Of a stretch of 64,000 nucleotides of DNA, positions 8,964 to 16,043 are shown in pieces. Each line of letters begins with the position of its first letter. The first letter of the stretch is position 1. The stretch lies in NCBI RefSeq assembly GCF_000377625.1, contig NZ_KB898326.1, forward strand, positions 62,001 through 126,000, given 5' to 3'. The DNA is from Prevotella veroralis DSM 19559 = JCM 6290. Its GTDB lineage: Bacteria > Bacteroidota > Bacteroidia > Bacteroidales > Bacteroidaceae. The position numbers and the translations under genes were made by a program. The notes below the pieces were generated by a model. That model saw only the letters and a program-made list of their open reading frames with translations, did no database searches and was not told where the DNA came from.

Positions 8964-9902
8964 ATGAGTGAAAACAACTCTTTTTTGGTCTTCTCAGGTA
9001 CTAAGACGAGATATCTTGCTGAGAAAATCTGTGCTAGTTTAGGCTGTCCTCTTGGCAACTTAGTGATGACTCGCTTCTCTGATGGTGAGTTTGTCGTTTC
9101 TTATGAGCAGAGTATTCGTGGCAAAGATGTCTATCTTGTACAGAGCACTTTCCCTAACTCTGATAATCTCATGGAGCTTCTCTTGATGATTGATGCAGCC
9201 AAGCGTGCATCTGCCCGACAGATTATTGCTGTTGTGCCTTACTTTGGTTGGGCTCGTCAAGACCGTAAGGACAAACCACGTGTCAGCATTGGTGCAAAGC
9301 TAGTAGCCGACTTGTTAAGTGTTGCTGGTATTGATCGCCTAATGACAATGGATCTCCATGCTGATCAGATTCAAGGTTTCTTCAACGTTCCTGTTGACCA
9401 CCTCTATGCTAGCGGTGTTCTTCTTCCTTATGTACAGAGTCTCCACTTGGAGGATTTAGTTATTGCCAGTCCTGACGTCGGAGGCTCAAAACGTGCTAAC
9501 ACATACGCTAAGTATTTGGGTTGTCCGCTCGTTCTTTGCAATAAGACACGTGCTCGTGCCAATGTAGTAGATACGATGCAGATCATTGGTGATGTAAAAG
9601 GTAAGAACGTCATCATCGTTGATGATATGGTTGATACAGCCGGCACCATTACCAAGGCAGCTGATATTATGAAAGAAGCAGGTGCAAAGAGTGTTCGTGC
9701 TATTGCTTCTCACTGTGTTATGAGTGGTCCTGCAACCGAGCGCGTAGAGGCTTCTGCCTTGGAAGAGATGGTCTTCACAGATTCTATTCCATATACTGCT
9801 CGCTGCTCAAAGGTTAAGCAGATCTCTGTTGCTGATATGTTTGCAGAGACGATCAAGCGCGTTTTGAATAATGAAAGTATCTCTAGTCAATATCTTATCT
9901 AA
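8964..9902 (+). CDS. prs: Ribose-phosphate pyrophosphokinase (PRPP synthetase)
   Basis: Makes phosphoribosyl pyrophosphate from ribose 5-phosphate and ATP, feeding purine, pyrimidine, His, Trp and NAD synthesis. At 312 residues it is the family length. Visible signatures: WARQDRKD (ATP flexible loop, about 97), MDLHADQIQGFF (about 131) with the metal-binding DLHA, and the PRPP loop VIVDDMVDTAGT (about 218). ATG at 8964 follows a 57-bp leader. A strong terminator follows at 9946-9978. Confidence 0.97.
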   Translation: MSENNSFLVFSGTKTRYLAEKICASLGCPLGNLVMTRFSDGEFVVSYEQSIRGKDVYLVQSTFPNSDNLMELLLMIDAAKRASARQIIAVVPYFGWARQDRKDKPRVSIGAKLVADLLSVAGIDRLMTMDLHADQIQGFFNVPVDHLYASGVLLPYVQSLHLEDLVIASPDVGGSKRANTYAKYLGCPLVLCNKTRARANVVDTMQIIGDVKGKNVIIVDDMVDTAGTITKAADIMKEAGAKSVRAIASHCVMSGPATERVEASALEEMVFTDSIPYTARCSKVKQISVADMFAETIKRVLNNESISSQYLI

Positions 9903-9945
9903 TTGATAGATTAGATAGATCGGAACTTGTGATTAGACACATAAT

Positions 9946-9978
9946 AAGGGATGGAATGAAGAGTTCCATCCCTTTTTT
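9946..9978 (+). terminator. Intrinsic terminator of prs
   Basis: AAGGGATGGAA (9946-9956) pairs perfectly with TTCCATCCCTT (9963-9973) across a 6-nt loop, followed by a T run. Confidence 0.9.
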
Positions 9979-10050
9979 GTGCTTTTAAGACAAGTTTCGT
10001 TGATATAAGTCAATAAATGAAGAATCATATAGAAAATAGCCCCCAAATGT

Positions 10051-10081
10051 TTTGGTGTGTGCGAAAACAGTAATACCTTTG
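10051..10081 (+). promoter_or_regulatory. Promoter of the candidate small RNA
   Basis: TTTG at 10051-10054, 19 bp, TACCTTTG at 10074-10081. Predicted transcription start is near 10087. No protein gene longer than 24 codons starts within the next 260 bp. Confidence 0.75.
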
Positions 10082-10086
10082 CATTG

Positions 10087-10345
10087 TCAAAAGACAAATA
10101 GATTGTTTAGGTTAGTAGTAATAGATTTAGGTTTTTAGTTATTTAGTTTAAGGTAGAGCAAAAGAGATTGTTCAGGTTCCAATTAAATAGGTTTAGTTAA
10201 GGTTATAAATAAGATTGATTAAAGGATAACAATGATGCAAGATGATTGGGTAAACGCCGTGAGGCGAGAACCCAAAAATCAAGCTCAAACATTCACTAAA
10301 GCGTGAATTGGCAAAGGGTATAGCACTTGAAGCTATACCCTTTGT
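10087..10345 (+). ncRNA. Candidate structured small RNA, about 260 nt
   Basis: Transcription unit bounded by a consensus promoter and an intrinsic terminator. The 5' half (10087-10225) is A/T-rich and unpaired, with many AGGTT-like repeats (tttaggtt, tttaggttt, ttcaggtt, ttaaggtt). The 3' half holds three hairpins. The first is GATTGGGT/ACCC..AATC enclosing CGCC-GTGA-GGCG, a GNRA-type tetraloop (about 10242-10279). The second is ATTCAC/GTGAAT (about 10291-10309). The third is the terminator, AAAGGGTATAGC/GCTATACCCTTT (10313-10342). A 24-codon ORF starts at 10232. It does not look like tmRNA, RNase P, SRP RNA or 6S RNA to me; the family is not identified. Confidence 0.65.
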
Positions 10346-10350
10346 TAGTT
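10313..10350 (+). terminator. Terminator of the candidate small RNA
   Basis: Perfect 12-bp stem AAAGGGTATAGC (10313-10324) with GCTATACCCTTT (10331-10342), 6-nt loop, followed by a T-rich tail. Confidence 0.85.
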
Positions 10351-10524
10351 TCTTCTTACTTATCAAAGCCTATCTGATAGTGGAGAGAGGGTCTTGGAAT
10401 AATTGTGTTGATGACAACCACGACTTGTGCTAACCATCAGCACAGATTCTATAAGGTATCACGGGGAATAATCAAACTGAAGTGGTTAAAGGAAAGTAAG
10501 AATCTACTGTGAAAGAAGAAAAAT

Positions 10525-10616
10525 AATTTTGCTGTCACTCCTGTCACACCTTTGATGATTATAAGTCGTTGGAATATAGATAATTAGCTGAAATGTTAAA
10601 AGTGACAGCAACTTAA
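10525..10616 (+). repeat. CTGTCA dispersed element, copy 1 (MITE-like)
   Basis: Begins TTTTGCTGTCACTCCTGTCA and ends TGTTAAAAGTGACAGCAAC, so the outer TTGCTGTCACT/AGTGACAGCAA are inverted. It is followed by an A-rich tail. Two other copies lie at 53691-53777 and, inverted, at 62293-62384. The interior (about 50 bp) is divergent and has no ORF. The rest of 10350-10770 shows no gene; 10429-10447 has a small hairpin (TGTGCT/AGCACA). Confidence 0.75.
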
Positions 10617-10774
10617 ATCTAAAATAAACTATGTGTTTTAGAGGGATGAGAGGGGCTTGGGCGGGTTACTGGCTATATAAGATAAGGAATACTTGCATTA
10701 GATTAGTAAGGATGTTTCCTATACTTTGTTTCTTTCTTAACTATAGGTAAATCATAAAGTTTTGTAGCCTTAAA

Positions 10775-10806
10775 TTTGCCCATGTGGGATATAATATATA
10801 CTTTTG
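10775..10806 (+). promoter_or_regulatory. Promoter of the TetR-fabG unit
   Basis: TTTG at 10775-10778, 20 bp, TACTTTTG at 10799-10806. The expected transcription start, near 10812, falls at the edge of the palindrome 10814-10832. Confidence 0.75.
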
Positions 10807-10813
10807 CACATAA

Positions 10814-10832
10814 GATTTGCAACGTGCAAATC
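10814..10832. promoter_or_regulatory. Candidate TetR-family operator
   Basis: Perfect 8-bp inverted repeat, GATTTGCA-ACG-TGCAAATC. It sits directly after the -7 box and 23 bp before the regulator's ATG, a position suited to autorepression. Confidence 0.6.
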
Positions 10833-10855
10833 AGTGATTAGAGGAGTAAAAAGGT

Positions 10856-11449
10856 ATGTCAATATCAAAAACAAGGCAGAAACTCGTTGATGTCGCACGG
10901 CAACTTTTTGCGAAGAATGGTATAGCCAATACGACAATGAACGATATTGCGAAGTCGTCGGGTAAAGGAAGACGCACGCTCTATACCTACTTCAAGAGTA
11001 AAGATGATGTATATTATGCGGTGATAGAATCAGAGTTGGAACGTCTATCAGATAAGTTAGATGAGGTTGCAGCAAGGCGTATTAGACCGCAAGATAAGAT
11101 TATCGAACTGATTTACACCCATCTAAGTATGATTAAAGAAACGGTTATGCGCAATGGAAACTTACGTGCTGAGTTCTTTAGAAATATATGGATGGTAGAG
11201 AAGGTACGCAAGAATTTTGATGAAGACGAGATCGAGCTCTTTCGCAAAGTATATGCAGAAGCGAAAGAAGATGGCGAATTTGATATTGACAATGTAGAGC
11301 TAGTTGCAGACATCACACACTATTGTATCAAGGGCTTGGAAGTACCATTTATCTATGGTCGGTTAGGTCATGGACTAACCGAAGAGTCTTCCCGTCCGTT
11401 AGTGGCAAAGGTTGTGTATGGTGCATTAGGTAAGAGTATTATAAAGTAA
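10856..11449 (+). CDS. TetR/AcrR-family transcriptional regulator
   Basis: Regulator of 197 residues. The N-terminal TetR HTH is at about residues 8-55 (TMNDIAKSSGKGRRTLYTYF, then KSKDDVYYAV), followed by an all-helical ligand domain. A GAGGAG sequence precedes the start. It lies 26 bp before fabG on the same strand. Together with the palindrome at 10814-10832 this suggests that it controls its own and fabG transcription in response to an unknown, perhaps acyl, ligand. The ligand is an inference. Confidence 0.9.
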   Translation: MSISKTRQKLVDVARQLFAKNGIANTTMNDIAKSSGKGRRTLYTYFKSKDDVYYAVIESELERLSDKLDEVAARRIRPQDKIIELIYTHLSMIKETVMRNGNLRAEFFRNIWMVEKVRKNFDEDEIELFRKVYAEAKEDGEFDIDNVELVADITHYCIKGLEVPFIYGRLGHGLTEESSRPLVAKVVYGALGKSIIK

Positions 11450-11475
11450 TAACTAACAATATAGATTAAGGCAAT

Positions 11476-12222
11476 ATGAAATTATTGGAAGGTAAGACAG
11501 CCCTTATCACAGGAGCTGCACGTGGTATTGGTAAAGCTATCGCATTGAAATTTGCAGAGGAAGGCGCTAACATTGCTTTCACTGACCTTGTTATCGATGA
11601 AAATGGTAAGGCTACTGAAGCAGAGATAGCTGCTAAAGGCGTTAAAGCAAAGGGTTATGCAAGTAATGCCGCAGACTTCGCTCAAACAGAAGAAGTCGTT
11701 GCTAAGGTAAAAGAAGAGTTTGGTTCTATCGATATCTTAGTTAATAACGCAGGTATCACGAAAGATGGTCTTATGCTCCGTATGACCGAACAGCAGTGGG
11801 ATGCCGTTATAGCAGTTAACTTGAAGAGTGCCTTTAACTTCATTCATGCTTGCGTACCAGTCATGATGCGTCAGCGCAGTGGTAGCATTATCAACATGGC
11901 TAGTGTCGTTGGAGTACATGGTAATGCTGGTCAGGCAAACTATGCTGCTTCAAAGGCAGGACTTATCGCTTTGGCAAAGAGTGTAGGTCAGGAAATGGGT
12001 CCAAAGGGCATCCGTGCTAATGCTATTGCACCTGGATTCATTGATACAGCAATGACTCAAGCACTCTCACAAGAGATCCGTAAGCAGTGGATCGATAAGA
12101 TTCCTCTCCGTCGTGGTGGTACTGTTGAGGATATTGCTAACACTGCTGTTTACCTCGGTTCAGACCTTTCAAGCTATGTATCTGGTCAGGTTATCCAGGT
12201 AGATGGCGGTATGAATATGTAA
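11476..12222 (+). CDS. fabG: 3-oxoacyl-[acyl-carrier-protein] reductase
   Basis: NADPH-dependent short-chain dehydrogenase of 248 residues that reduces 3-oxoacyl-ACP in fatty acid elongation. It has the cofactor motif TGAARGIG (residues 12-19), NNAG (about 90), the catalytic Ser in NMASVVG, and YAASK (Y-x-x-x-K, about 155-159). The C-terminus GQVIQVDGGMNM is typical of FabG. Other short-chain reductases cannot be fully excluded, but the motif set fits FabG closely. It is coupled to the upstream TetR gene, and a terminator-like hairpin follows at 12228-12268. Confidence 0.92.
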   Translation: MKLLEGKTALITGAARGIGKAIALKFAEEGANIAFTDLVIDENGKATEAEIAAKGVKAKGYASNAADFAQTEEVVAKVKEEFGSIDILVNNAGITKDGLMLRMTEQQWDAVIAVNLKSAFNFIHACVPVMMRQRSGSIINMASVVGVHGNAGQANYAASKAGLIALAKSVGQEMGPKGIRANAIAPGFIDTAMTQALSQEIRKQWIDKIPLRRGGTVEDIANTAVYLGSDLSSYVSGQVIQVDGGMNM

Positions 12223-12227
12223 TTAAA

Positions 12228-12268
12228 AGCCTCCCTATTCCCCAACAAGGGGAAGGGAGGCATTCTTG
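12228..12268 (+). terminator. Terminator after fabG
   Basis: GCCTCCC pairs with GGGAGGC and encloses TTCCCC/GGGGAA with an AACA-type loop; a short T-rich run follows. It resembles the CCCC-rich module of the repeat islands, so it may be derived from one. Confidence 0.6.
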
Positions 12269-12381
12269 CTAAGGCTTCAAACTTGCGTTAGCAATACTCT
12301 TGAAAATCATAAATCACTAAAAGGAAATATACACCGAACCACAAGCTCTCTTTTAAATGAGGCTTGGAAAAACTATATACT

Positions 12382-13053
12382 ATGCAAGTACTTTACGAAG
12401 ATAACCATGTCATAATTGTCTATAAAGAGGCTGGTGAGATTGTGCAAGGCGATAAGTCGGGTGATATACCATTGTCAGAGATTGTCAAACAATGGTTGAA
12501 AGAAAAATATCAAAAGCCTGGTAATGTTTTCTTAGGTATTGTTCACCGGCTCGATCGACCTGTTTCTGGTTTAGTTATCTTTGCTAAGACGTCCAAAGCA
12601 CTTACTCGTTTGAATAACATGTTCCGCAATGGTGAAGTGCATAAGACCTATTGGGCAATCGTTACTCGTCCTCCTTTTGAACCCGAAGCGACGTTAACCG
12701 ACTGGCTTGTGCGTAATGAGAAGCAGAATAAGAGTTACGCTTATAACCATCAAGTGCCCACTTCCAAGAAGTCAATCTTACATTACAAGGTGATCAATCA
12801 GACGGATCATTACACGCTCTTGGAGGTTAACCTTATGACAGGAAGGCATCATCAGATACGTTGCCAACTGTCAAATATGGATTGTCCTATCAAGGGTGAC
12901 TTGAAGTATGGGGCGCCTCGTTCCAATCCAGATGGCGGTATCTGTTTGCTAAGTCATCGTGTGGAATTTATTCATCCAGTGTCTAAAGAACTCATAAAGG
13001 TGGAGTCTCCTCTCCCTAACGACAATCTTTGGCAAGCGATTGGAAGGTTCTAA
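12382..13053 (+). CDS. RluA-family pseudouridine synthase
   Basis: RNA pseudouridine synthase of 223 residues. The catalytic Asp lies in GIVHRLDRPVSG (about residues 52-63), and the second family motif TGRHHQIRCQLS is near residue 153. There is no S4 domain at the N-terminus, unlike RluC/RluD. The ATG at 12382 is chosen over an upstream TTG because MQVLYEDNHVI is the usual family beginning. The RNA target (rRNA or tRNA) cannot be told from the sequence. Confidence 0.9.
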   Translation: MQVLYEDNHVIIVYKEAGEIVQGDKSGDIPLSEIVKQWLKEKYQKPGNVFLGIVHRLDRPVSGLVIFAKTSKALTRLNNMFRNGEVHKTYWAIVTRPPFEPEATLTDWLVRNEKQNKSYAYNHQVPTSKKSILHYKVINQTDHYTLLEVNLMTGRHHQIRCQLSNMDCPIKGDLKYGAPRSNPDGGICLLSHRVEFIHPVSKELIKVESPLPNDNLWQAIGRF

Positions 13054-13166
13054 TTCGACAAGACACCGCCCTTTATATATAATAAGGTGGGATTCCTCGA
13101 TTCCTCCCTTTGGCTTCTTATACTACTATTATTGCCTTAGTAGTCTGTTATTGTGTACCTTAATTC

Positions 13167-13197
13167 TTTGTCATATACGCTTTTTTGCTTACCTTTG
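13167..13197 (+). promoter_or_regulatory. Promoter of the PCMD lipoprotein gene
   Basis: TTTG at 13167-13170, 19 bp, TACCTTTG at 13190-13197, 43 bp before the ATG. Confidence 0.75.
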
Positions 13198-13240
13198 TCA
13201 ACTGATTAAACTATTACAGATACATTATTAAGTAATAAAG

Positions 13241-14326
13241 ATGAAGCAGATAAAATTATTATTCCTCATTATGTCGGCTGGAGTTGTTCTCTCTTCTTGT
13301 ATTAAAGAAGAGGCTTTAAACGCAGAGGCAGACATTAATAATATTACAGTCGATGGTGTGGAACTGATCCGTAAACCGGTTATAACGAATAATGCCATCC
13401 AACTCTATGTCAACGGATGGGCTGATGTTACGCATCTTGCACCCGTGTTTAACCTGACAGAAGGTGCAACAATTGAACCAAAGGATAGTACGGTTCGCGA
13501 CTTCACACAGCCCCAGCAATATGTCGTGACATCGCAGGATGGGCAATGGAAGAAGACTTACACCGTCTCTTTTATTGCTAACGACGACATTGCAACAGCC
13601 TATCATTTTGAATCCCTAAAGGTAGATAACACCGTTAGTTATGACACCTTTGTCGACAAAACACCTGATGGTAATACCTTCGAGTGGGCGAGTGGCAATA
13701 GTGGAGTATCGTTTGTTCTGTCGGGAAAAGGGGCTAAAGACTATCCAACATGCCAATCCGATGATGGTTATAAAGGGAAGTGTCTCAAGCTGACAACCAT
13801 CAGTACAGGAGCGTTGGGGGCTATGTTTGGTTCGCCAATAGCTGCTGGTAACTTGTTCACAGGCTCCTTTGAACTTAATTTCGGCGACACTGGCAAGTCC
13901 ACCCACTTTGGTGTTCCATTCCACAAAACGCCTCTTGCACTTGTAGGATACTATAAGTATAAAGCTGGAACGAAGTTTACTGATAAGAAGCAGAAAGAGA
14001 TTAAGGACAGAAAAGACGACTTCGCGCTTTATGCCGTGCTGTTTGAAACGGGCGACGGAGTGGAGTATTTGGATGGTCATAACTCACTGACAAGTGATCG
14101 CATAGTGCTTAAAGCCGAGCTTGGTGATCGTAAAGAAACGGACGAATGGACACGTTTTACCATTCCTTTCAAGGCTGTTGATGGTAGGACGATAGATGCT
14201 GATAAGTTGAAGGCAGGCAAATACAGTCTTGCAATCATTATGTCATCAAGTAAAGACGGAGCAAAGTTTGAAGGTGCTGTTGGTAGTACGCTCTATGTGG
14301 ACGAGTTGGAGTTATACTCTAAATAA
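13241..14326 (+). CDS. PCMD-domain lipoprotein
   Basis: Secreted lipoprotein of 361 residues. Signal peptide with lipobox VLSSC, lipid Cys near residue 20. Residues about 30-110 resemble the small repeated beta domain that precedes PCMD (FNLTEGATIEPKDST, QYVVTSQDGQWKKTYTVSF). The C-terminal two thirds fit the Bacteroidota 'putative carbohydrate metabolism domain', a beta-jelly-roll fold (LGAMFGSPIAAGNLFTGSF, TPLALVGYYKYKAG). It ends YVDELELYSK, as expected. It probably faces outward or into the periplasm and may bind glycans. It is followed 63 bp later by a beta-barrel gene, a likely operon partner. Confidence 0.85.
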   Translation: MKQIKLLFLIMSAGVVLSSCIKEEALNAEADINNITVDGVELIRKPVITNNAIQLYVNGWADVTHLAPVFNLTEGATIEPKDSTVRDFTQPQQYVVTSQDGQWKKTYTVSFIANDDIATAYHFESLKVDNTVSYDTFVDKTPDGNTFEWASGNSGVSFVLSGKGAKDYPTCQSDDGYKGKCLKLTTISTGALGAMFGSPIAAGNLFTGSFELNFGDTGKSTHFGVPFHKTPLALVGYYKYKAGTKFTDKKQKEIKDRKDDFALYAVLFETGDGVEYLDGHNSLTSDRIVLKAELGDRKETDEWTRFTIPFKAVDGRTIDADKLKAGKYSLAIIMSSSKDGAKFEGAVGSTLYVDELELYSK

Positions 14327-14389
14327 GTTGTTATATAGATACTTACAAGATAATAATAAAGGATAAACTTAACAGTGTTTAGCATTAAA

Positions 14390-15169
14390 ATGAATATACG
14401 TGTAATAGCAATAGCAGTCGTTAGCTTGGGCTGTAGTATCAGTCTTTTCGCACAGACCGACCGCACAGAAGCATTAGAATCAGCCGATCAGAACGGGTGG
14501 GAATATGAGTTGAAAACAGGTGTAAACATTGGTGGCTCTGCTCCACTCCCTATGCCCGTTGAGATAAGAAAGATAACTAGTTACAACCCACGATTCAATG
14601 GGACGATTGAAGGAACAGCCACTAAATGGTTGGGGAAAGACCATCGTTGGGGCGTGTCAGTGGGTTTGAAGTTTGAAGAAAAGGGTATGCTGACGGATGC
14701 GAGAGTAAAGAATTACAAGACAGAGATCGTTAATGAGGGTAGTCATGTTGCTGGTTATTGGACGGGGGATGTTCAGACTGACTATCACTCAACGCTCCTC
14801 ACCATCCCAGTTATGGCTAATTACCGCATTAGCGATAGGTGGAAAGTGCGTGCGGGAGTCTATTCTTCCATCAAACTGGATGGTAATTTCTCTGGACATG
14901 TTAGTAATGGTTACCTCAGAGAGAGTACTCCTGTTGGGCAAAAGCTTAGTTTCGAAGAGGGTAAGACAGCCTTTTACGATTTCTCTTCATCGCTTCGCTC
15001 CCTTCATTATGGTGCCCAAGTGGGTGCAACGTGGCGTGCCTTTAGTCACTTTACGGTCAATGCCGATATGACATGGGCAGCGAATGGTATCTTCAAAAAG
15101 GACTTTAATACCATTAGTTTCAAGCTATATCCAATCTATCTAAACATCGGTTTCGGCTATCGTTTTTAG
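14390..15169 (+). CDS. Outer-membrane beta-barrel protein (PorT-like)
   Basis: Protein of 259 residues with a signal peptide (IAIAVVSLGCSISLFAQ). Amphipathic strands run to a terminal aromatic (LNIGFGYRF), as in small Bacteroidota barrels with an 'outer membrane beta-barrel' or PorT domain. ATG at 14390 is preferred over GTG at 14375 because it gives a normal signal peptide. Cotranscription with the PCMD lipoprotein upstream is likely. Confidence 0.8.
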   Translation: MNIRVIAIAVVSLGCSISLFAQTDRTEALESADQNGWEYELKTGVNIGGSAPLPMPVEIRKITSYNPRFNGTIEGTATKWLGKDHRWGVSVGLKFEEKGMLTDARVKNYKTEIVNEGSHVAGYWTGDVQTDYHSTLLTIPVMANYRISDRWKVRAGVYSSIKLDGNFSGHVSNGYLRESTPVGQKLSFEEGKTAFYDFSSSLRSLHYGAQVGATWRAFSHFTVNADMTWAANGIFKKDFNTISFKLYPIYLNIGFGYRF

Positions 15170-15198
15170 GCTTGTTTAAGACAGAGCAACAGATGTTC

Positions 15199-15955
15199 TT
15201 TAATTCAAAATTCATAATTCACAATTCAAAATTATGATTAGTTTGAGTTGACGAGTTGACTGGTTGACAAGTAAACAAGTTATTAGTTCTATTTGAAGTG
15301 ATAGGGAATTTGTAGGGACAGATGCCCTCGTCTGTCCGCATAATCATCACCAATGAAAGCCTCCCCAAGCCCCTCCAAAGGAGGGGATGTTGCCTACCGG
15401 GATGTCATGTAAGTGTAAACGGGTGGACAGACGATGGCGTCTGTCCCTACTTTGAAGTCTCTCCCCCAACCCATTCTCCGAATGGAGAGGGGAGTAGATA
15501 GTATTATTTACAAACAAAGAGGGCGTTTCTTCGATGTGAAGAGACGCCCTTTTCATTGCAAGGAAACGCCCTCTTCAAAGCGAAGAAGGCGTCTCTTTGT
15601 TTTTTGTCCTGCTATTCCAGCTAACGAGGGACAGCCTCGTTACACGGAAACTATAATACACGGGCATTTCAGCAAACCCTTATTTCAAACAGAAGTAATC
15701 ATAATTTTGAATTGTGAACTTTGAATTTTGAATTACGCGTGGGCGTCCGCTTCTGTGGAATCTCGTGTTCCGTAAGGAACTCTGTGTCGCCTTGCGGCTT
15801 CGTGCTATCCGTGTATTCTGTGTTAAAAATGCCCAGCAAAGAACTTATTGACGCTTTTCAACAACAGAACTAATCATTCATCAACTTGTTAACTCTCCAC
15901 TCGTCCACTCTAACTAATCATAATTTTGAATTTTGAACTTTGAATTTTGAATTAA
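15199..15955. repeat. Mosaic repeat island 3
   Basis: Longest clean island. In order: AT-rich module (15200-15240); GTTGAC module (15245-15290); GACAGATG palindrome (about 15315-15338); CCCCAAGCCCCTCC module (15360-15388); inverted GACAGACG palindrome (about 15424-15446); CCAACCCATTCTCCGAATGG module (15467-15497); GAAACGCC array (15519-15600); CTAACGAGG hairpin module (15606-15690, hairpin 15625-15639); inverted AT-rich module (15700-15735); the 'tccgtgtattctgtgtt' module in reverse (15740-15830); GTTAACTCTCCACTCGTC; a final AT-rich copy (15912-15955). Confidence 0.9.
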
Positions 15956-15991
15956 AAGAGACCGTTTACTATCTGTTTAAAAAAAGTTTCG

Positions 15992-15999
15992 TATATTTG
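15992..15999 (+). promoter_or_regulatory. -7 box of the hybrid sensor gene
   Basis: TATATTTG, 44 bp before the ATG at 16044. The -33 element is weak (TTTA). Confidence 0.55.
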
Positions 16000-16043
16000 T
16001 CTCTCAAATCATTTCGATGGATGGTAGCGACTCAATACAATAG

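Noticed and set aside
15347..15556. Short minus-strand ORF (KRASLHIEETPSLF...) in island 3; like ORFs at 31101-31331, 41612-41872, 52428-52658 and 37740-38111
   Set aside because: They lie wholly in repeat modules, and the shared peptide pattern comes from the DNA repeats, not from a protein family.
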